Below, one piece after another: positions 1-7,251 of a stretch of DNA of 11,940 nt. Where the stretch lies: contig JAUCNG010348844.1 in the NCBI GenBank assembly GCA_032353305.1, positions 1 to 11,940 of the forward strand. The letters are read 5' to 3'. Numbering within the stretch: the first letter of the stretch is position 1; the number at the start of each line of letters is the position of its first letter. A program made the translations under genes and the position numbers. A model generated the notes under the pieces. It searched no databases. It was not told where the DNA came from and saw nothing but the letters and a program-made list of their open reading frames with translations. This stretch comes from Cephalothrix spiralis. Taxonomy: Eukaryota; Nemertea; Palaeonemertea; Archinemertea; Cephalotrichidae.

Positions 1-120
1 GCGCTTTTTGAAATGTCCCCACCCCCGGGGTTTGCGCTCGTTTGCTGCCGGCGTAAAACGGCGCAAACCCGGCACTTACCGCCCCCCCCCACCTGCGGGG
101 AAATTCATTGATAGGTGCAT
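1..120. repeat. GC-rich inverted repeat followed by a C run
   Basis: The first 120 bases are far more GC-rich than the DNA that follows. GGGTTTGCGC at 28-37 is exactly complementary to GCGCAAACCC at 61-70, a 10-bp stem with a 23-base loop. A run of nine or ten C follows at about 81-90. I see no reading frame or known element. The left edge of the window cuts the block, so it may be the end of a repeat that starts outside. Confidence 0.5.
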
Positions 121-235
121 AAATCATGGGTATCGAATTTTTTTTTGATATTCCTTGCGCTGAGAGGTTACGTATCTTGCAAATTCTAGCTGACGTTACT
201 TTGTTGCACAGCAAGAACCGCAAACACAGAAAGTT

Positions 236-450
236 ATTTGATGTGGTGGACATCTAATCAAGACTATAAAGGGGGAAAACGTGTGCGATTATTTGTCTGC
301 TGAGAGACATTTATAGACCTGCTGGGCGTACATGGGCTAAGCCTCTGGATACCAGACAATATATTCAACTACAAACTGACAAAATGAAGCTTTATTATAT
401 TGTATGAATATTCTGTTATGTTAACATTAATAATGCTGAGCGAAGCAAGG
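236..450 (+). repeat. Dispersed repeat family, copy A (shorter)
   Basis: This segment aligns in collinear blocks with 7583-8013. Both begin ATTTGATG. A shared G-rich stretch then leads to GGGCGTAC (324-331 here, 7665-7672 there), followed by a GGCTAA block. Both end in an ATTGTAT...TAACATT...AATGC(T/C)GAGCGAAGC(A/G)AG block (432-449 and 7996-8013). Copy A is shorter because about 230 bases present in copy B between the two halves are absent. In the frame matching copy B it reads a GKTC...RPAGRTWAKPLD-like peptide, interrupted upstream by stops, so any coding capacity is dead. I do not recognise the family. Confidence 0.55.
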
Positions 451-543
451 CAAGAAAATTTTGCCACTGGGAGAAATCACACCAAACAAAAGTACAGGTT
501 GAATTTCGTCGGGGGAGTATTAAGTGCTCTATAAGGCCATGTT

Positions 544-901
544 TTAATTACTTGGTTTATGGACACCGCCGGTGAGAATTACCGAAAAATGAAAATAATA
601 AAAAAATTCATTTGTATTTATTTTTACCGCAGCCGGCCGGATTTTTTTTGAAATTTCTTTAACATTTTTTTTACCGCCGACGGAAATTCCAGAAGTCAAA
701 TGAGAGAGAAAAAACGTCGGAAAAATGGAAATAATAATTTTTTTACCGCCGACGGAATTTCCAGACTTCGATGAAAAAAAACGTCTGAAAAATGGAAATT
801 ATAGTTTTTCTTTTTTACCTCCGCCGGTAAATTTCTTTAACATTTTTTTACCGCCGCCGGCGGGATTTAAAAAAAAGTTTGTCCGTAAACCAAGTAATTA
901 A
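544..901. mobile_element. MITE-like element with 22-bp terminal inverted repeats and TTAA at both ends
   Basis: The left end (544-565) and right end (880-901) are inverted copies with one mismatch in 22; the core reads TTACTTGGTTTAYGGACA. TTAA lies at 544-547 and 898-901. It could be a 4-bp target duplication, which would make the element 548-897, or simply part of the repeat. The interior has no open frame and consists of TTACCGCCG-containing tandem units separated by A- and T-rich stretches. Short length, paired ends and no coding capacity are what a non-autonomous DNA transposon shows. TTAA duplication is typical of piggyBac-type elements, but the terminal bases do not obviously match that family, so I do not assign one. 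Confidence 0.75.
671..860 (+). repeat. 72-bp tandem repeat inside the MITE-like element
   Basis: Units begin with TTACCGCCGACGG at 671 and 743, and a third, divergent start (TTACCTCCGCCGG) is at 815, exactly 72 bases apart each time. The first two units share the order TTACCGCCGACGGAA, TTCCAGA, an A-rich stretch with ACGTC, then AAAAATGGAAAT. Partial GC-rich starts also occur at about 624 and 848. The preceding ATTTCTTTAACATTTTTT block occurs twice (about 652 and 831), suggesting that unequal exchange or slippage expanded the element after its ends formed. Confidence 0.65.
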
Positions 902-1149
902 AAAATAAGGTCTAACCTTCTTAAAGGCCCGTTACATAGTAAGAAAAGTAGGAGCGTTAGGAAGTCTGAGTACCAATTCTCACTTGTCAGAGTTTCAGTT
1001 TTGCATAGTTTTGCTAGACCGATACCCTGACATAATCCACAATCCTATTTTCTGCATAACAATTAACTCACCTGTTGTCCAAAATTGTGTGATGCCATTG
1101 ATTGGTTAACCGATTAACCTGATCGGGCGCATGAATTAGACATCAAGTC

Positions 1150-1222
1150 ACGATGGCCGAGTAACTAGTTGACGGACATGGCCGAAGTTAAGTGTCGTGG
1201 GTTCGAACCTTGCCTATGTTTT
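1150..1222 (+). repeat. Degenerate tRNA-like sequence (probable SINE head)
   Basis: TGGCCGAGTAAC at about 1154-1165 fits the internal A box of a tRNA promoter. GGGTTCGAACCTT at 1199-1211 fits the B box, at plausible spacing. The TGGCCGAG start recalls serine and leucine tRNAs. The acceptor and T-arm stems do not pair well and there is no clear anticodon arm, so this is not a working tRNA gene. It is more likely the head of a tRNA-derived retroposon or a tRNA pseudogene. A similar head lies about 305 bases downstream. Confidence 0.4.
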
Positions 1223-1265
1223 AATATAAGACATATAAGTCTAGTCAGAAAAATGTTCGATTATG

Positions 1266-1335
1266 CCAGGGTATTATGAAATATGATATAATACCCTGGG
1301 AACGATGAAATATGATATTATACCCTGGGAACGAG
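1266..1335. repeat. 29-bp direct duplication with a perfect 12-bp hairpin
   Basis: CCAGGGTATTAT (1266-1277) is exactly complementary to ATAATACCCTGG (1288-1299), with a 10-base loop. The unit GAAATATGATATAATACC... at 1278-1306 is repeated at 1307-1335 with only two differences, so the right arm of the hairpin is nearly duplicated. The end of the second unit, CCTGGGAACGAGGA, has an inverted near-match at 2034-2047. This may be a small foldback element or a slipped terminus of a larger one. Confidence 0.6.
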
Positions 1336-1454
1336 GATGCTGATACCGTGCTAACCTGGATTTTAGCATATAAACTCATACAACCTTTAGATACTAGTCC
1401 GCCATTTTGAATAATAGAATAAATTATCATTGTTCGATATCTACAATGTAATTA

Positions 1455-1555
1455 GCGATTTAGCTCAATGAGTTAACGCACTTGCACTGGCTATACCAAG
1501 TGTCTCAATTTCGCAAACAGGCGCGTGTTGGAACCTCATTCGGGGTAGCATTTTA
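1455..1555 (+). repeat. Second degenerate tRNA-like sequence (probable SINE head)
   Basis: TTTAGCTCAATGAGTTAA at about 1459-1476 matches a tRNA A box well. ACTTG...CAAGT (about 1480-1501) could form an anticodon-like stem. GTGTTGGAACCTCA near 1525-1538 is a weakened B box. The arms are too divergent for a functional tRNA. AGGATGCTGAGTACCGTG at 1655-1672 lies about as far downstream as the near-identical motif at 1335-1351 does from the first head, suggesting the two heads may belong to one decayed SINE family. Confidence 0.35.
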
Positions 1556-2111
1556 TTAAAAAAACTGACTGAGAATTAGACAAAATGATAGCACTTACGC
1601 TATTTAAGCGCAAGAGGTTGTATCAATGTACCTCTACCTCTTGTTTACTAGAGTAGGATGCTGAGTACCGTGTGTAAAAGCGAAAAATAAGAAGGAAATG
1701 AAAAAACTATAAAATCGTTTCATTTTATAGGCTATTTCACTAATCCGCTAAATCGATTTCGAGTTTAAAGCTGAGGGTTGATTAAGATAGATTTATTTCA
1801 TTAGTCGTAGTAATACATCAAAAATGTCGTTAAATGATACCATACTTGATTTTACAAAGTGATAAAGCAGGGACGATGAAATAATTCATTTAAGGTCAAT
1901 CGATTTCCAATGTTTCCGATTTTATATCAAAAGATATTTATTTGGATAGTTAAGTTGAATTTTTAACGTAAATGAGAGAGAGAAAAAATTGTCAAGCGAT
2001 AAGCACGTAAGCGACATGACGTCATCGATGTTTTTCCTCGTTCTCAGGCTACCGGCAGCGCGCATTTTTGACTGTAAATATATACAAGATTATGATAAAC
2101 ATGAACAATCT
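1556..2111. other. Non-coding AT-rich stretch with a CRE-type palindrome
   Basis: I see no gene here. AGAGGT at about 1613-1618 can pair with ACCTCT about 11 bases further on. TGACGTCA at 2017-2024, within the palindrome ATGACGTCAT, is the perfect cyclic-AMP response element recognised by CREB/ATF factors. Such 8-mers also occur by chance, and no start site or gene follows at a sensible distance. CCTCGTTCTCAGG at 2036-2048 is an inverted near-copy of CCTGGGAACGAGG near 1324-1336, so 1324-2048 might be an old element with decayed ends. Confidence 0.3.
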
Positions 2112-2420
2112 AGTGCGGCTCGGTGGCAGAGCGTCGGTCCCTGAAACCGGAGCTCTCGGGTTCTAGACCCGGCTCGACACTACTTTTCGTTGGGAAGAAC
2201 CTTGGGCAAGTTCTTCAGAGTACTACCTCCTATGTGGCTCGATCAGGTTAAATACGTTAAAAGTGGGACGCTTTAAACTCGACTGCTAATCGGTATATAG
2301 AAAATAGATTAGAGTGCGGGATATAGGTCAACAGGCCTAAGGGTAAATGCCCATAAAGCGGACCATTGTGTCTATTTGAGCCAGTCATCTGACGCCCTAT
2401 ATAGAAGAAGAAAAGGATAA
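2112..2420 (+). mobile_element. tRNA-derived SINE, copy 1
   Basis: The head at 2112-2181 resembles a tRNA: GGCTCGGTGGCAGAGC is A-box-like, CGGTCCCTGAAACCG forms an anticodon-type arm, and CTCGGGTTCTAGACCCGG is a T arm and B box. The loop CCCTGAA would put CTG at the anticodon position, suggesting a glutamine tRNA ancestor. The body (about 2182-2395) carries blocks also found in copy 2 at 9890-10182: TCAGGTTAAATACGT, CTGCTAATCGGTATATAGAA, AAGGGTAAATG, CATAAAGCGGACC and TATTTGAGCCA. The 3' end is purine-rich (AGAAGAAGAAAAGG). RNA polymerase III transcription followed by LINE-assisted retroposition is the known route for such elements. I could not confirm target-site duplications. Confidence 0.82.
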
Positions 2421-4065
2421 CATCATTTGCTACAATCAGTCATTCTGAGTCTGGCTACGACAGACTGTTTTACACAGATTTCACATGCTATAAAGCGGTA
2501 TAAAGTGAGATTTAGTGTTATAAGCTATTACAGCTCTTTATGTGCTGTATATTGAGTATTTTCCCCTGTTCAATTAGTACAATTTGAGAATTATTTGAGG
2601 AGTTTTGCTAATCGTATATCGAAATTTCTGTTATACTGTCAAAATGACATATATTTCTAACTTCATTTTTAACTTTAGAATAATATAATATCGGATTGTC
2701 GAAGACATATTCTAGAAAGTTAGTCTTATGAAATAAAGAAAATGGTCCATGTATTGAATTCATTTTATGCCTCGGTTAATTAATGGATAACTTCTTCCAG
2801 GGCTTTGCCTCTTTCACATTTAAGATCATTTTACATAAACGTAACTTTGATTTAAATGTTCAAATTATTCGATATACCGCAACATTACCAGACAGAGAAG
2901 AGGCAGGAAGGAAGAAATTAGCCATCCACATGAAATGTACCGTATGAAGGCACGAACTACTAATTAGACATAATCAAACTTACTTATTAGGGAAATTACA
3001 CCAGTTAGAAACCTACTCTGATAAACGAGAAGTAAGTATCTGTACTCTTGCCTCATCCCGAAACCAGGGTTCTTCCTTTCACTCTCTCATGAAAGAATGA
3101 TAGCGAGATAAGTCGATCAGGCCCTAGAAAGGGGATGCTCTTGCATTATTATTACACTGCATTAGTTCATTGCATTTCGTCAGAGCATGATTATCTCGAA
3201 TTGCACTCTACTGAGTTGGATTCGATCTCGAATTTGGTCTCATCCGGTTGTGCAAATGCATTGTGGGAACCGAACGACACGCGCAATAATTTATCTGCAT
3301 ATTAATCAGGGGGAAAAGTACGGTCGAGAAAGGCGACCAATAAAATATCGCGGACACGTAGGCCATGAATATTTATGAACATTATTTAAAGCCATGTAAT
3401 AAGTTAGTGCCCAATGCTCAATAACTATTAAATTATAAATGTCATTTATGATAATTGATTAGAAAATGAGAACCTGTTACGCAAGTTATAATTCATTCAT
3501 TTATTTTTTATGACACCTACTTGAGTACTTGTTAATTGTCATCGTGTTTAATAATCCTGCTATTAATTGACACGTGATGGGGAACTGTAAAAGCGATCAA
3601 TAAAAATAATATCGTGTGTTAGATCTCGACCTTGACCTCGTTGATCAACGAACATCATCATTTTAAAAGGCAGAACTGGGGTACGGGGTTGATGACCTAC
3701 GTGCTAAAGTATAGTTCGAATATAAAAATCGTACAATAACCCTTAAAAAGGCATCAAAAAGTTACAAAAGTTATCAAATTCGTGATACAGTGTAATAATA
3801 AACACTAATGGTTAGGTAATCTTATAATATATAATACTTTATTCGCAAACATAAAATTGCACTTTACAGAAATTGTCAAAGTCTATGTATCATCGGGTTT
3901 TAATGAGGTACTTCTGTCTTCTTTTTTAAGTAATAACAATTCCTTAACAGATTTAATTTGATAATTATCTTCATTTGAAAGATCATTTTTCACTAGATTG
4001 TTTTTCCCTAATTAGTCCTGAGATTACTACAGTATACCCGACAAATTAAATATGACAAAACTTAC
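2421..4065. other. AT-rich stretch without recognisable genes
   Basis: I find no protein domain, RNA gene or clear element in these 1.6 kb. The longest open frame (3187-3378, 63 codons) looks random. Two small symmetrical sites stand out: TCGTTGATCAACGA at 3638-3651, a perfect 14-bp palindrome, and the E-box CACGTG at 3571-3576. Both are short enough to arise by chance. ACTTGAGTACTTG near 3520 is another near-palindrome. Confidence 0.5.
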
Positions 4066-4140
4066 TCGGCTTTCGGCCTTCGGCTCTCGGCCTTCGGCCT
4101 TCGGTCATTTGGCTTTAGTTGGCCGAAGCCGAATGACCGA
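4066..4140. repeat. CGGCCTT tandem repeat leading into a 15-bp hairpin
   Basis: Units of about seven bases (CGGCCTT and variants CGGCTT, CGGCTCT) are repeated from about 4067 to 4104. TCGGTCATTTGGCTT at 4101-4115 then pairs with AAGCCGAATGACCGA at 4126-4140, leaving a 10-base loop. The only non-Watson-Crick position is T opposite G, so in RNA from the plus strand the whole 15-bp stem pairs. The repeat units themselves contain the loop-side GGCCGAAGCC in inverse form, so alternative, longer folds are possible. The local GC content contrasts sharply with the AT-rich surroundings. Confidence 0.7.
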
Positions 4141-4255
4141 TACTTTGAATTATTTGTCGTGGTAAATGTAAGCTACTAAGATGATGTATGTATCCAGTTT
4201 CTTCCAGGTATTGTTAGAAGGTAGCCACGCTTTGAAAATCGAAAGAAAAACGATA

Positions 4256-4550
4256 TTACACTGTTATTAGTGTTAACAGATCATTTATGAATCTATTGTA
4301 TCGAGAACATTGAACAGATCAGCATTTTGCTTTTACTGTTATATGGAAGGTAAAATATCTCTCCCAGGGCAATTTTAAATACATTGTTTAAGCGGCTTAA
4401 ATCAGAGTATTTAAAGTCATATATAGCACCACCGTAATAACTACAACAGTTAGTTTTAAGCAGTTTCATTAAGAGTTCCTCATCCAAAGAGTAAAAGTTC
4501 TGACAAAATTTTGTCTCATTTTCTGAGAATTTTTCAAATAAAAGTCTGCC
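4256..4550 (-). pseudogene. Fragment of a CR1/L2-like non-LTR retrotransposon reverse transcriptase (C-terminal part)
   Basis: On the minus strand, the stretch from 4550 to 4296 translates to a peptide resembling the thumb and C-terminal part of CR1/L2-type LINE reverse transcriptases. In order it shows a basic RGRLLFEKF stretch, FYSLDEELLMKLLKT, CCSYYGGAIYDF (families usually have C-S-[FL]-Y-G-x-x-L-W-[DS]), NNVFKIAL where W-N/R-K is usual, and YLPYNSKSKML (usual LPY-N-T-H-x-x-L-L). A stop (4295-4293) breaks the frame. A neighbouring frame reads NRFINDLL, matching the RF[LI]-F-x-x-x-L stretch that normally follows, and ends near 4256, so a frameshift is likely. The catalytic YADD part and endonuclease are absent. 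This is a dead fragment, probably 5'-truncated. Assignment is from family memory, not a search. Confidence 0.6.
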
Positions 4551-4619
4551 TCTTTTGCGGCTCGAACTTGCGATTACTAGCAGTGCACTCAAACAAACTG
4601 GGCTGATTCTGCTCCTGGA

Positions 4620-4861
4620 AGCAAGTAATTTAACGGTCTTGTATCCTTAAAAGTACAGCTGGTCTTACTTTAGTTAACAAGAGGTACTTCTCGTACCACA
4701 TACTAACAATTAAGTCGAATAAGGCCCAGCGTATTGACCCACTTAGGACTGGTATATATAGAAATTAGGACCTGATGATTGACGGGAGTACTGGACTAAA
4801 GATGCCCGCAAAAACGCCCGATTCGTTGGCTTGCTAAGCATCCAGAACTGCGGGGTTTCAC
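4620..4861. other. Spacer without recognisable features
   Basis: This stretch lies between the LINE fragment and the TA-flanked MITE. On the minus strand it would be upstream of the reverse-transcriptase fragment, but I see no YADD box or other RT motif in any frame, which supports truncation of the LINE. No tRNA, tandem repeat or inverted repeat of note was seen. Confidence 0.4.
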
Positions 4862-4864
4862 ATA

Positions 4865-5354
4865 CCGTAAAACATTGAGTATAGTACGCACCTTTTTTTT
4901 CCGGATTCAGCTGGATTCAGAGGGATTATTGAGCAAAAAGTCGGGGTGCGTATTATACTCGAGTACAAGATTTTTGGATTTTTTTCCAAACCTTGAAAAA
5001 TCAATTTTAAGTTTGAAAAATAAAGTTTTAATTTATATTAAATCAAACAAGACTTAATTAATCATGCATTTATAATAGTAAAATTTAATAACAATAACTT
5101 AAAAGTCCGACATGGTATCGAAGGTGCAACAAACATATTCCAATGATGACGTACCTACTGTATTGTTTATCCACAAATGAACGACTTTATATGACTTTAC
5201 TATAAAACTTTCTGGGATATGATTTTCTCAAAGTTTGGGATGCGTACTATACGATACTTTAGTCCATAGATTTTTTGTTTTTTTCACAACATTTTAGACA
5301 AAAGTTGGGGGTGCGTACTATACTTAGAGGCGTACTATACTCAAGGTTTTACGG
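4865..5354. mobile_element. TA-flanked MITE with 28-bp terminal inverted repeats (pogo-like guess)
   Basis: Counting the flanking bases, 4862-4889 and 5330-5357 are inverted copies with one mismatch in 28, starting ATACCGTAAAAC. TA at 4863-4864 and 5355-5356 is consistent with the TA target duplication of Tc1/mariner-superfamily elements. Inside, GCGTAYTATAC occurs in direct orientation at about 4948, 5242, 5312 and 5330 and inverted in the left terminus, all near the ends. The rest is AT-rich with no transposase. The arrangement of end repeats with GGGTGCGT(A/C)TTATAC-like subterminal copies recalls pogo-type non-autonomous elements of other eukaryotes, but this is an analogy from memory. 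The 60-codon frame at 4875-5057 is incidental. Confidence 0.78.
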
Positions 5355-5507
5355 TATACTGTTATAAGATCGATAAGATTTACACCCATAATGCATCTTG
5401 CAATCTGATGATTCAAACAAACATCGTAAGATCATATCATCTCTTCTACATTATGTTATCTTTGTATATCACTTTCGTTCATTCCAATGTTCTTTCAAAG
5501 ACGTCGG

Positions 5508-5561
5508 TTTCGTACTCGACATTATGATCCGACTCGCGGGACCATAATGTCGGGTACGGAA
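5508..5561 (+). repeat. Near-perfect 19-bp stem-loop
   Basis: The arm at 5508-5526 pairs with 5543-5561 over all 19 positions: 17 Watson-Crick and two T opposite G, which become G-U pairs in a plus-strand RNA. The 16-base loop (5527-5542) can add three more pairs (TCC with GGA) after one A-C mismatch. From the opposite strand the two wobble positions become A-C mismatches, so the fold favours plus-strand transcription. The stem is a little short for a typical animal microRNA precursor. It could also be a foldback transposon remnant. Confidence 0.6.
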
Positions 5562-6020
5562 AAAGATGTTTGCAGTGGACATTGTACAAGATGTATACAT
5601 AGAATAATTGGTAAAGACATGAATCGGTCCATCTCGATAACCTCGTTATGATAATGCACGCATCATTGTGAAGAGAAGCTATAACAAGTGCTGAGGGCAT
5701 CGAAATGGAATCGGTCCTGCCGATGTTATATTCAAAATCAATGAGTACGAATTATGGGTAATGACGTTTACACTATCACAGCATATACAAGGATCAATGG
5801 ATCATGTTGCGCTTCGCGACACATTCAACTTTAAAACACTTTAAAAGAATATATGAATAAATAACTGAGGGGCTAATGACTGATTATAAACATTTATGAT
5901 GTACCCCACGCAGCTGACCCAAGTCTAAAACAGAATTCGTCAAATCACTAACATTGGGGCCCACAGTCAGAGGAAGCAGCTAACACACTTTGTTACGCCC
6001 CTGTTTAATAAGATGCCTTG
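5562..6020. other. AT-rich spacer without recognisable features
   Basis: No homology, repeats or RNA genes were recognised. A minus-strand frame covering 5479-5700 (73 codons, TTG or ATG-like start) overlaps the stem-loop and its peptide shows no family resemblance. I treat it as chance. Confidence 0.4.
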
Positions 6021-6038
6021 TTCTTTTATTTACTTTAG

Positions 6039-6263
6039 GTATCTCAGTTTGAGACAATGTTCGGCGGTTGCCTGACGCACACAATAGATTTGCTATTCAA
6101 TAGACAACAAAAGGGGTCTATTGAAAATGGAGGTGACTTTGGTCTCTCATCAAAGCGTAAAATTAGATTTTTACGGGATAATAACCGAGAACAATCAATC
6201 CTCTCACCGACAGTTTCGAGAGAGAAAAAAGACAAGCAGAGGGACCTGTACTCTAAAAATTAA
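6039..6263 (+). CDS. Speculative 3'-terminal exon encoding about 74 residues
   Basis: A pyrimidine-rich tract (TTCTTTTATTTACTTTAG, 6021-6038) ends in an AG that would make a good 3' splice site. The frame starting at the next base stays open for 74 codons to TAA at 6261-6263. The in-frame stop just upstream is the acceptor's own TAG, so the frame is open exactly up to the splice site. The predicted peptide begins VSQFETMFGG and is then basic and hydrophilic, with KRKIRF and SREKKDKQRD stretches. An internal ATG lies at 6057. No domain is recognised, no AATAAA was seen soon after the stop, and no partner exon is visible. Chance remains the likelier explanation. Confidence 0.15.
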   Translation, partial: VSQFETMFGGCLTHTIDLLFNRQQKGSIENGGDFGLSSKRKIRFLRDNNREQSILSPTVSREKKDKQRDLYSKN

Positions 6264-6654
6264 GAGCTAGAGGCGCGCCCCCGCGATCCTCGTTCCTAAT
6301 CGCGTGGGCTTACATTAAAATTTGTTTTGATATAAACTTTAGGTCCGCAGAGTATGGGACCTGCCAAATACACGATAAAAGATAAATCATAACTTAATTA
6401 TTTTGCTAATTTTAACGCCTAAAAAGCAAGGAAAATATAGTAAATGCGTAATCTGCTAATAGAAATGTATCCAAATTAGAGGTGCATTCTGTATTTTCTC
6501 TAAAAATACCATAATAGTGTCTCAAATTGAGGACTCCAGGATGGGTTTAAGTTGTCAAGAAGAATTAGAAAGAGTCATAATTCGTTAAAGAGAGCGAGCG
6601 CCGTAGGCACGAGCCGAAAAATTGACATTTAGCATCAAATTTTGAGTCCAACTT
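6264..6654. other. AT-rich spacer with one GAGCGCC-type motif
   Basis: No coding or RNA features were recognised. At 6594-6614 the sequence GCGAGCGCCGTAGGCACGAGC is a GC-rich imperfect palindrome in AT-rich surroundings; a closer-to-perfect relative lies at 10395-10412. ACCTGTACTCTAAAAATT near 6243 has a near-copy at about 6765 (ATCTGTACTCTTAAAAATT), suggesting a short duplicated piece on either side of the start of the next element. Confidence 0.35.
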
Positions 6655-7251
6655 GCTAAAAGTAGGACATCAATCCAAAGTGTAGGAAAAGTAGGACAAT
6701 TATCCAAAAATTACGAAAAGTAGGACATCTGGGAGCACTGAAAATTGTTAATCAAACTAATAGATCTGTACTCTTAAAAATTGGAAGTGATAAAACCCTC
6801 GTAAAAGATATGTGTTACAACTTATTTTCCCTAAAGACGAAATATATTAATTTTATTATACCTATGAATATTAATACCTTAAAATAATGTCTCAAAACAC
6901 TTAAAGGGCGAAGTATATACAGTCGTGGGAGTAGTTTTGGGACACTTTTCGTTAAAAAATATGATGTGTAATAACTTTTATTCCCTTTAGATTAAACATA
7001 TTTATTATAACTATGAATATTAATACCGTAAAATAATGTCTTATAAACACTTAGTATATACAGTCGAGGGAGTAGTTGTGTGTCAATTTTGTCAGAAAAA
7101 AAACAACATTTTCTCACTTCAAATTTCTTAAAATATTCAAATTTAGTGAATTTTATACTCTTACATCATGTCAAGAATCATGAGATGGTGTTTTTACCCC
7201 TAATTAGTGGCATATTTGCCAAGAAAGTTCCGGGGTTGTCCTACTTTTAGC
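6655..7251. mobile_element. Inverted-repeat-bounded element of about 600 bp
   Basis: GCTAAAAGTAGGACA at 6655-6669 is exactly inverted at 7237-7251. Immediately inside the left end, AAAAGTAGGACA recurs at 6658, 6687 and 6717, units of 29-30 bases that also share ATCCAAA. The middle is a two-copy tandem duplication (6801-7094). There is no open frame of note. This looks like a non-autonomous element whose left end has multiplied. The inverted repeat is only 15 bp and I could not identify a target duplication, so the exact ends are uncertain. Confidence 0.55.
6801..7094 (+). repeat. Two-copy tandem duplication, units of about 150 and 144 bp
   Basis: Unit 1 spans about 6801-6950 and unit 2 about 6951-7094. 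Shared blocks in the same order are GTGT(T/A)A, TATTCCCT-like, CTATGAATATTAATACC, TAAAATAATGTCT, CACTTA, GTATATACAGTCG and GGGAGTAGTT. Differences are scattered substitutions plus a short insertion (AAGGGCGA) in unit 1, so the duplication is old. The units lie inside the inverted-repeat-bounded element. Confidence 0.75.

Noticed and set aside
1245-1430. 61-codon minus-strand frame
   Set aside because: It runs through the 29-bp duplication and hairpin, has no motif, and is explained by repeat structure.
2112-2181. Functional tRNA gene
   Set aside because: Weak acceptor pairing, altered T loop and a body shared with 9890-10182 show it is a SINE head.
3187-3378. 63-codon plus frame
   Set aside because: Peptide shows no family resemblance and there are no splice or start signals; length is within chance for this region.
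5479-5700. 73-codon minus frame
   Set aside because: Overlaps the 5508-5561 stem-loop, which explains part of its sequence; no recognised domain.
6044-6235. 63-codon minus frame opposite the candidate exon
   Set aside because: Mirror frame of the plus-strand candidate; peptide shows no motif and no supporting signals.
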